64,000 nt of DNA from Rhodobacterales bacterium (GTDB lineage Bacteria; Pseudomonadota; Alphaproteobacteria; Rhodobacterales; Rhodobacteraceae). The position numbers and the translations under genes were made by a program. This document shows, piece by piece, positions 1 to 6,734 of this stretch (its first letter is position 1; each line of letters begins with the position of its first letter). The notes under the pieces were generated by a model, which was not told the origin of the DNA, searched no databases, and saw nothing but the letters and a program-made list of their open reading frames with translations. The stretch covers positions 62,001 through 126,000 of the forward strand of contig JAPLPE010000035.1 of assembly GCA_026400355.1 (NCBI GenBank). Reading direction: 5' to 3'.

Positions 1-1584
1 CTCGGCGTCGTCATGTTCCTTTTCCTGATCGGGCTGGAAATGGAACCTTCCCGCCTGTGGTCCCTCCGCCACCAGATCTTTGGCCTGGGCCTCGCGCAGG
101 TGCTGGTCAGCATGGCCCTCCTGTCGCTCGTGGGCATCAGCCTGGGCTATCCCGTGGGCACCTCGCTTATCGCCGGCGCGGGTTTCGTGCTGACCTCGAC
201 GGCCATCGTCATCCAGATGCTTGAAGAACGCGGCGACCTCTCCAAATCCAAAGGCCAGAAGGTCATGTCGGTCCTCCTGCTCGAAGACATGGCCATCGTC
301 CCGTTGCTGGCCCTCGTGGCCTTTCTCGCCCCCGGCGGCGCCGACCTCACGTTCGTCCAGCGCCTGACTGGCGTGGCCATCGGCCTTGGCGCGATCATAG
401 GTCTCGTCCTTGCCGGGCGCTATCTGCTCAACCCCTTCTTCCGCCTCCTCGCCAACGCCCACGCGCGCGAGGTGATGACCGCCGCCGCCCTGCTTGTCGT
501 CATCGGCGCGGCGCTTGCCATGCAGTTCGGCGGCCTCTCCACCGCGATGGGGGCCTTTCTCGCCGGGGTACTGCTGTCCGAATCCACCTTCCGCCATCAA
601 CTCGAAGCCGATGTCGAACCCTTCCGCGGCATCCTCCTCGGCCTTTTCTTCATCGCCGTCGGCATGTCGCTCGACCTGACAGTGATCCTCGCCAACTGGC
701 AACTGGTCCTGATCTCGGTTCTGGCCTTCATGGTGCTCAAGTCTATTGCGATCTACGGCACCGCCTGGGCCTTCGGGTCCGACCATGTCGAAGCCCTCGA
801 ACGCATGGTCCTGATGGGCCATGGCGGCGAATTCGCCTTCGTTCTCTACGCCGCTGCCCTCGCCGTCGGCCTGCTCGATCCCACCGGCTCGGCGGTGCTG
901 ACCGCCATCATCATCATCTCCATGGCGCTCACCCCGCTCAAGATGATGCTGCACGACCGCCTTGTCCCCAAACCTGTCAAGTCGACCGACGGGATGGAGG
1001 CCCCCGACGGCCTGTCAAACTCCGTCCTCCTGATCGGTTTCGGCCGCTTCGGCCAGATCGTGAGCCAGCCCTTGCTGGCGCGCGGCTATTCGATATCGGT
1101 TCTTGATACCGACACCGACATGATCCGCGTCGCGGACAGGATGGGATTCAAGGTCCATTTCGGCGATGGCGCGCGCCTTGACATCCTGCAAGCTGCCGGG
1201 GCCGAAACCGCCCGCGTGATCCTGATCTGCATTGATGATCAAGAGGCCGCGACACGCATCGCCCAACTCATTAAGGCCGAATACCCGCTCACCCCCGTCT
1301 TTGCCCGCGCCTATGACCGCGCCCATGCGCTGGCCCTGATCCGCGCCGGGGCGGATTATCAGCTGCGCGAAACGATGGAATCTGCCCTGACCTTCAGTGT
1401 CCACACGCTCGACTATCTCGGCGACACCGAAGACACCATCGAACAGGTTCTTGACGAGGTGCGCCGCCGCGATGCCGAACGCCTCGCGATGCAACTGACA
1501 GGCGACATCACCTCGGGCCGCGAACTCCTCCTCTCGAACCTCCCCCCCGAAAAACCGGGCATGACAGACCCGAAACCCGCCTGA
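1..1584 (+). CDS. KefB/KefC-type monovalent cation:proton antiporter (5' partial)
   Basis: The reading frame is open from base 1, so the gene begins outside the window; 527 residues are visible. The first ~330 residues are strongly hydrophobic with many membrane helices typical of CPA2 (Na/H exchanger) transporters. From about residue 340 a Rossmann domain begins (SVLLIGFGRFGQ, a GxGxxG motif, then LDTD), matching the RCK/TrkA-N regulatory domain of KefB/KefC. Family knowledge: glutathione-gated K+ efflux in exchange for protons at the inner membrane. Ligand specificity cannot be told from the sequence. The missing N-terminus should be only a few tens of residues. Confidence 0.9.
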   Translation, partial: LGVVMFLFLIGLEMEPSRLWSLRHQIFGLGLAQVLVSMALLSLVGISLGYPVGTSLIAGAGFVLTSTAIVIQMLEERGDLSKSKGQKVMSVLLLEDMAIVPLLALVAFLAPGGADLTFVQRLTGVAIGLGAIIGLVLAGRYLLNPFFRLLANAHAREVMTAAALLVVIGAALAMQFGGLSTAMGAFLAGVLLSESTFRHQLEADVEPFRGILLGLFFIAVGMSLDLTVILANWQLVLISVLAFMVLKSIAIYGTAWAFGSDHVEALERMVLMGHGGEFAFVLYAAALAVGLLDPTGSAVLTAIIIISMALTPLKMMLHDRLVPKPVKSTDGMEAPDGLSNSVLLIGFGRFGQIVSQPLLARGYSISVLDTDTDMIRVADRMGFKVHFGDGARLDILQAAGAETARVILICIDDQEAATRIAQLIKAEYPLTPVFARAYDRAHALALIRAGADYQLRETMESALTFSVHTLDYLGDTEDTIEQVLDEVRRRDAERLAMQLTGDITSGRELLLSNLPPEKPGMTDPKPA

Positions 1585-1592
1585 ACGAAAAA

Positions 1593-1612
1593 GGGCGGAC
1601 CCCTGGTCCGCC
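1593..1612 (+). terminator. Hairpin after the antiporter gene
   Basis: Eight-base perfect arms (GGCGGACC / GGTCCGCC) with a 3-nt loop begin 9-10 bases after the antiporter stop codon. The following GATTTG is only weakly U-rich, so termination may be partial. Confidence 0.55.
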
Positions 1613-1760
1613 GATTTGCCGTCTCTCATCGACTTATTCCACATGAAAGAACGTCATAAATTTTTGAATTATAATGATTTATTCAAGTCATTGATTGCAA
1701 CCCGTCTCAATAAAGCTCAGACAGTGGCGTCGTTCATGGTAGGACGGAGGGTGGGATACA

Positions 1761-1931
1761 ATGCCGAGACGCGCTATGGAAATGGGCGCGCTCGACGTGA
1801 AGCGCCTCGATGTTCCGGGTCTTCACGCTGTCGGCGGTGTTGCTGGGCTCGGTCCTGACATCTCGCCAACCGGCGTCAAGTCGTGGATCCTGAGGACCAT
1901 GATCGGGTTCAAGCGACGCAACTTCGGTCTA
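1761..1931 (+). pseudogene. Tyrosine integrase N-terminal fragment (DUF4102 arm-binding domain)
   Basis: From the ATG at 1761 the product reads VPGLHAVGGVAGLG..ISPTGVKSWILRTMIG..RRNFGL. This is the signature of the DUF4102 N-terminal arm-binding domain of P4-like phage and genomic-island integrases (pattern PGLH-VGG-GL-L-V-PTG-RSW-LR--IG-KRR--GLG). After about 57 residues the frame runs into the end of an IS5-family remnant and stops. The catalytic domain is absent everywhere in the window. An AT-rich stretch with a TATAAT at 1670-1675 lies upstream and may be its old promoter region. This is a dead integrase, probably an old island end. No tRNA attachment site is visible nearby. Confidence 0.7.
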
Positions 1932-2455
1932 CGGTCCAGACTCATGACCAGTAGATGAGAGTGGCGGCGCGTGCGCATTCCGACAGGAAGAGGATCGGGC
2001 ATCGGTCATACCACGTCGCAACCCTTCGCCAGTCCTTGAGGCGTGCGAACATGTTCTCGATCTTGTGGCGGAGGCGATAGAGTACTGCGTTGTGCGGGAT
2101 TTGAACTGTGCGGCTGAGCCTTGACGGGATGTACGGAGAAATCCCCAAATCTCTCGGCGCGTTGCGGAACCAATCGGCATCGTAGCCCCGGTCTGCCAGC
2201 AGAGCACCCGTCTGAGGGACCTGCGACAGCAAGGCCCGCGCGCCGATGTAATCCGAGGTCTGGCCTGCCGAGAGAAACATGTGGATCGGACGGCCCTTCG
2301 CGTCGGCCAAGACATGAAGCTTCGAGTTCAGCCCGCCCTTCGTCCGCCCGATCAGCCGTCCGCGCCCCCCTTTTTCACCGCGAGGCTGGAGGCCGTGCGG
2401 TGCGTCTTCGGATGGGTCGCATCGATCATGACCATCTCCGTGTCCTGTGCCTGAC
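1929..2455 (-). mobile_element. IS5-family (IS427-like) transposase remnant
   Basis: On the minus strand the product contains EMVMIDATHPKTHRTA, then after a -1 frame change GRLIGRTKGGLNSKLHVLADAKGRP, LADRGYDADWF, RHKIENMFARLKDWRRVATWYDRC and a hydrophobic tail ending at 1942. These are DDE transposase motifs of the IS5 family, IS427 group. The frame change falls at A5G6 (2365-2375 on the plus strand), which is the kind of slippery run used for programmed -1 frameshifting in this group. The first ~90 residues of orfA are missing; homology starts abruptly near 2455, only ~15 bases from the end of the next gene. The right end lies near GTCCAGACTCATG (1930-1943). Confidence 0.8.
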
Positions 2456-2471
2456 CTCTTGACCGCCGCAT

Positions 2472-3203
2472 TCAGGGACCTGGACCTTCCAGTTCCGCCG
2501 CCTGAAGCGTCGTTGTGCGGATATGCTCCACATGCGCCAGCATGGCCATTTGCGCTGCATCTGCATCGCCGGCCGCGATCGCCTTGGCAATCGCCTGATG
2601 ATCCCGTGCCGATTGCGCCGTCACCCCCGGCATCTTGGACGCCCGCCGCCGAAGTTCGATGGCCAGAGAATACAGCGATTGCGACACCGAATGCAGAAAT
2701 CCGTTTCCCGCCATGGCTGAGATCAGGTCGTGAAACTGCGCGTCCATCACACGGAATCCAACCGGATCGACGGACAGGTCGTGGCCCAGTACTGCCATTT
2801 CCATCAGTCTTCCCTTTTGGAATTCATCCCCGTTCCGCGCCGCATCTGCCGCAAGTCCCCCGTCGATCAGACTCCGCGCGCGAAAAAGTTCCTCCGTCGA
2901 ATAGTCCCGCAACTGGAGGTAAAACGACAGGGGTGACATCAGCCGGCTGGCCGACAGATCCGTCACATAGCACCCGCCGCCCTGCCGGCTTTCCACGATA
3001 CCCATCATCGACAACCCGCGCAGCGCCTCGCGCACGACAGGCCGTGACACCTGCATCGCCCGCGCGAGTTCGTTCTCGGACGGCAGTTTTTCCCCCGCCG
3101 CGAGGTTCCCCGCCGCGATCAGATCCCGCAGCCTGTCACCGACCCGTTCAGATGCTGACTTCTGCTGAGGCAGCGGGGCAAAGGCGGCAGTGACAGGCAG
3201 CAT
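2472..3203 (-). CDS. GntR-family (FadR/FCD subfamily) transcriptional regulator
   Basis: The N-terminal winged helix includes RVGDRLRDLIAAGNLAAGEKLPSE-ELA--MQVSRPVVREALRGL, the GntR DNA-binding signature. The C-terminal FCD ligand domain follows (ELFRARSLIDGGLAADAA, MDAQFHDLI, DHQAIAKAI, with the metal-binding Asp/His positions). I place the start at the ATG ending at 3203; an in-frame ATG at 3221 and a longer one at 3269 exist, but the latter would run through the operator-like repeats. The gene diverges from rhmD, so it probably controls the sugar-acid cluster in response to a sugar acid or 2-keto-3-deoxy acid. The IS5 remnant ends just downstream of its stop. Confidence 0.88.
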   Translation of the reverse strand: MLPVTAAFAPLPQQKSASERVGDRLRDLIAAGNLAAGEKLPSENELARAMQVSRPVVREALRGLSMMGIVESRQGGGCYVTDLSASRLMSPLSFYLQLRDYSTEELFRARSLIDGGLAADAARNGDEFQKGRLMEMAVLGHDLSVDPVGFRVMDAQFHDLISAMAGNGFLHSVSQSLYSLAIELRRRASKMPGVTAQSARDHQAIAKAIAAGDADAAQMAMLAHVEHIRTTTLQAAELEGPGP

Positions 3204-3263
3204 AGTGCGCAGGACTCGCATCAATATCAAAGGTCGGCGGACGCTATGAGCAGAGCACAAAAC

Positions 3264-3301
3264 TGTCAACTTGACAACTTGCCTTACAGGTTGACAAATT
3301 G
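3264..3301. promoter_or_regulatory. Probable GntR operator and promoter region, gntR/rhmD divergent
   Basis: A 13-bp palindrome TGTCAACTTGACA (odd-centred) lies at 3264-3276. It overlaps the first of two direct repeats TTGACAA-c/a-TTG at 3271-3281 and 3291-3301, whose starts are exactly 20 bp apart (about two helical turns). TTGACA also resembles a -35 hexamer. The position between the divergent regulator and rhmD suits a FadR-type operator; binding is inferred. Confidence 0.55.
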
Positions 3302-3347
3302 CCTCTGCTGTCCTGATTCATCGCCGCCCGGAAAGTCTGCTCTTCCG

Positions 3348-4535
3348 ATGTCCATGCCCCGGATCAAACATCTACGTGCGCTGACCGTAAAAGGCGGGGG
3401 TGGTGACTATCACGATCAGGCGGAAGGGCACTGGATCGACACGCGGATCGCCACGCCCATGTCGCGCTGGCCTGCCTACCGCGAAACGCGGCGCAGTTTC
3501 GGGCTGAATGTTCTGGGTACCCTGGTGATCGAGGTCGAGGCCGAGGATGGCACCACGGGCTTTGGCGTGACGACGGGCGGAGAAATCGGCGCATGGATCG
3601 CCGAAACTCACCTGGCCCGTTTTGTCGAGGGGGCCAGCGTCGAAGACATCACGACGATCTGGGACCAGATGTTCAACGGTTCACTGTTCTACGGGCGGCG
3701 CGGGATCGTGCTGAATGTGATTTCGGGCATTGATCTGGCGCTGTGGGATTTGCTGGGGCAGGTCCGGCAGGAACCGGTCTGGCACCTACTGGGCGGCAAG
3801 GTGCGGGACGAGCTGATCTTTTACGCGACCGGACCGCGCCCCGATCTGGCGCGCGAAATGGGGTTCATCGGTGGCAAGATGCCCCTGATGCACGCGCCCT
3901 GTGACGGTGACGCGGGGCTTGCCGCGACCATCGCCGATCTGGCCGCGATGCGCGACAAGGTCGGGCCTGACTTCTGGCTGGCGCTGGATTGCTGGATGTC
4001 ACTTGATGTCGATTATGCCGAACGACTGGCCCGGGCGGCAGCAGACCTTGGACTGAAATGGATTGAAGAACCGCTGCCGCCCGACGATTACTGGGCCTAT
4101 GCCGATCTGCGCCAAAGGCTGGCCGGGACGACCTGGCTGACCACAGGCGAACATGAATCGACGCGATGGGGTTTCCGTCACCTGATCGAGATGGGCTGCT
4201 GCAATTTCATTCAGCCCGATGTCGGCTGGTGCGGCGGGCTGACCGAACTGGTGCGCATCGCCGACATGGCGGATGCGGCGGCAACTATGGTGATCCCGCA
4301 CGGATCGTCGGTCTACAGCTATCACTTTGTCACGACACGGGAAAACAGCCCCTTTGCCGAGTTCCTGATGATGTCGCCGCGCGCAGACCGGATCGTGCCG
4401 ATGTTTGACCCACTGCTGCTGGGCGAGCCTTTGCCAATCAATGGCCGCCTGAAAGTCCCTGACACGCCCGGCTTTGGCGTCACCCTGAACCGAGCCAATA
4501 CCTACAACCGCCCCCATGCCCGCAACGGCACGTGA
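3348..4535 (+). CDS. rhmD: L-rhamnonate dehydratase (enolase superfamily)
   Basis: The sequence follows E. coli RhmD closely: [88 protein letters not shown], SEFLM-like and PGFGV. The Mg2+ ligands are Asp214, Glu240 and Glu268, with the adjacent His269 and the general base His318; spacing matches D226/E252/E280/H281/H329 of the E. coli enzyme. His28 fits the 20s-loop histidine. It should dehydrate L-rhamnonate, or a close stereoisomer, to the 2-keto-3-deoxy acid in the cytoplasm. I chose ATG 3348 ([11 protein letters not shown]) because the longer frame to 3246 reads through the operator; 3354 is an alternative. Confidence 0.88.
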   Translation: [395 protein letters not shown]

Positions 4536-4581
4536 CGAATCGTTGACAAAAGAGTGGCGTCAAGAGACGCTTATTTCCGGA

Positions 4582-4611
4582 ACATCATGTTCCACATATG
4601 GAACATGATGT
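4582..4611. promoter_or_regulatory. 30-bp palindrome, probable IclR operator
   Basis: Perfect 13-base arms (ACATCATGTTCCA and TGGAACATGATGT) are separated by CATA. The TTCCA-N4-TGGAA core resembles IclR-family operators. It lies between rhmD and the IclR gene and ends 51 bases before the ATG of the small upstream ORF, a natural place for autoregulation. A TTGACA at 4543-4548 may be part of the promoter. Confidence 0.6.
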
Positions 4612-4662
4612 CAAGACCGTCCAACCTGCCAGAGATCGGGCGGACAAAACGGGAGGATCGGA

Positions 4663-4701
4663 ATGCGCCACATCTGCACGTCCTGCGGCATCGCGGCCTG
4701 A
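4663..4701 (+). CDS. 12-residue leader peptide (MRHICTSCGIAA) overlapping the iclR start
   Basis: A GGGAGG Shine-Dalgarno sequence at 4651-4656 sits 6 bases before this ATG and is the best ribosome-binding site in the region. The ORF ends with TGA at 4699-4701, sharing its A with the ATG of the IclR gene (TGATG). That ATG has no Shine-Dalgarno sequence of its own. This arrangement suggests translational coupling, possibly regulated. The peptide contains a Cys-x-x-Cys. The alternative is that the true IclR protein starts here through a frameshift or a sequencing indel. Confidence 0.45.
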   Translation: MRHICTSCGIAA

Positions 4702-5495
4702 TGTCCAGCGTCGCCCGGGCGATCGCCGTCGTCGACCATCTTGCCCGCAACGGGGCGATGGGTGTGCGCGCACTGGCTAAGGCGCTCGACCTGCCGCTGG
4801 GGTCGGTCCATCGGCTTATGATCGATCTTGCGGCAGAACGGGTGGTTGAACAGACGGCAGATGGAGCTTGGCAAATGTCGTACCGGCTGATCGAGATCGT
4901 GGATTTTCAGATCGACCAGGTCGGTTTCCCCCGCATCGCACGGCCCCATTGCGACGCGCTGGCGCGGTTTTCGGGCGAGACGGTGAACCTGAACATCCTG
5001 TCCAGCCTGTCCTGCGTCTGCATCGACAAGGTGCGCGGCAACGAGTCCATGCAGCTTGACTGGCGGATCGGCGCGCGCGGCCCCCTGCATTGCGGAGGCA
5101 GCGCCAAGGCGATGCTGGCCTATCTGGATTCGGCCGATCAGGCCCGAGTGCTGGCCGGGCCTCTGCATGCCTACAACGCCCACACGATCACCGACCCCGC
5201 CGCCCTGCGGTCCGAAATCGCCGCGATCCGAGCCCGTGGCTATGCGTTGGACCAACAGGAAATCGTCATGGGTGTGTTCTGTGTCGGTGTCCCGATTCTT
5301 GACCGGCGCGGATTGCCCGTTGGCGCAATCAGCGTTTCGGGCACCTCGCCCAAGGCCCCGGGGCCTGTGCTGGAACCGCTGGTGGCCCGACTATTTGACG
5401 CCGCCCGGGCCGTCAGCCAGCGTCTGGGCCATGCCGGACCCTTTCCCCCGCGTGATACCTTCACGGCATCCCGAAGTCTGACCCTCACATCCTGA
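4701..5495 (+). CDS. IclR-family transcriptional regulator
   Basis: The N-terminal winged helix (SVARAIAVVDHLARNGAMGVRALAKALDLPLGSVHRLMIDL) and the IclR effector domain (ETVNLNIL, CIDKVRGNESM, LHCGGSAKAMLAYL, IRARGYALDQQEIVMGVFCVGVPILDRRG-PVGAISVSG) are intact. The frame extends upstream to 4554, but that would read through the 30-bp palindrome and adds no conserved sequence, so 4701 is preferred. It lies between rhmD and a second enolase gene with the same orientation and probably controls the downstream catabolic/Opp operon. Family members bind small aromatic, sugar or keto acids. Confidence 0.88.
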   Translation: MSSVARAIAVVDHLARNGAMGVRALAKALDLPLGSVHRLMIDLAAERVVEQTADGAWQMSYRLIEIVDFQIDQVGFPRIARPHCDALARFSGETVNLNILSSLSCVCIDKVRGNESMQLDWRIGARGPLHCGGSAKAMLAYLDSADQARVLAGPLHAYNAHTITDPAALRSEIAAIRARGYALDQQEIVMGVFCVGVPILDRRGLPVGAISVSGTSPKAPGPVLEPLVARLFDAARAVSQRLGHAGPFPPRDTFTASRSLTLTS

Positions 5496-5514
5496 AACCC
5501 TGCCGGAGGCACCG

Positions 5515-6699
5515 TTGAAAATTACCTCGATTAAGGCAGTTCCCATCAAGAACCCGATCTCGGGCGGCCATTACGAGCCGAAACCCGGCGAGACTGGTAT
5601 CCGCCGCCCGCCCTGGACAGCCACCGCCGAGGTCGCCAACCCGATGTCGCGCTATCCAAAATACAAGGCACTTCGGTCGTCCTGGTCCGCCCCGTTCCCC
5701 GCCGTGGGCGTGATGGCCACGGCGGATGATGGCAACTGGGGTTTCGGTGTGACCGGCTATGGCGCGCCGGTCATCAGCATTATCAATGACCATCTGGCGC
5801 CCCTGCTAATGGGCGAAAACCCGATGGCGACGGACAAGGTCTGGGACATGATGATGCGCATGACCTCGCCGTATTCGCCCAGCGGGATTGCGTCCTATGC
5901 GATCAGCGGGATTGATCTCGCGCTCTGGGACCTCAAGGGAAATGCGATGAAAACGCCGGTCTATGAACTGGCAGGCGGCCCGGCGCGGGACAGGCAGTTC
6001 TGCTATTCGACCGGCAACGATACCGACTGGTTCATGGAGCTTGGCTTCAAGGCCACCAAACTCGCCTGTCCCTATGGCACTCATGATGGGCTGGCCGCGA
6101 TCACGAAGAACGAGGATTTCGTCGCCAAGACCCGCGATTTCATCGGCAAGGATGTCGATCTGATGCTCGACTGCTGGATGGCATTCGACGTTGAGTTTGC
6201 GGTCCGGCTTGCAGAACGCCTGCGCCCCTACGGCCTGAAATGGATAGAGGATTGCCTGATCCCCGAAAACATGAGCGCGCATCGCGCACTGCGGGAAAGG
6301 CTGCCCTGGCAGACCCTGTCCACGGGCGAACACTGGTACACACCTTATCCGTTCTTTGACGCCGCCAAGGACCGGCTGGTCGACATCTTCCAGCCCGATA
6401 TCAACTGGGTCGGCGGGTTCACGGCCTGCCAACGGATCGCGGCAATCGCCGATGCGGCGGGGCTCGAAACGATCCTGCATGCTGGCATGAACACGCCCTA
6501 TGGCCAGCACTTTACCTATTCCAACACCAATACCCGCTGGGGCGAGTTCTTTGTAGGCGGTGCCCCAGGAGTGGCTTTGCCGCGCACGCACAGCTATCCC
6601 GGGATGAACACGCCAGTGGATGGCTGGTGCGTCCCGTCCGATGCGCCGGGGTTCGGGCATGGCCTGACGCTCGATTCGATCAACGCGATGACGACCTAA
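5515..6699 (+). CDS. Rhamnonate-dehydratase-like enolase superfamily enzyme (second paralogue)
   Basis: The start is TTG at 5515 with GGAGG five bases upstream; no ATG fits. The barrel carries LDCWM (Asp219), WIED (Glu245), GEHWY (Glu272, His273), QPDINWVGG and ILHAGMN (His322), keeping metal ligands and base at the same spacing as in the rhmD product. The 20s loop differs: the HWIDT segment is replaced by a Pro/Trp-rich stretch ([19 protein letters not shown]), so the histidine there is lost. It is a dehydratase of an acid sugar related to, but probably not the same as, L-rhamnonate. It heads the run of ABC-importer genes. Confidence 0.82.
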   Translation: [394 protein letters not shown]

Positions 6700-6734
6700 G
6701 ACCAAAACCAAACGACACAAAAGGGAGGAAACCT

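Noticed and set aside
1616-1858. 80-residue plus-strand frame before the integrase fragment
   Set aside because: Its end overlaps the integrase reading frame and its sequence (Arg/Cys-rich tail) looks like out-of-frame translation.
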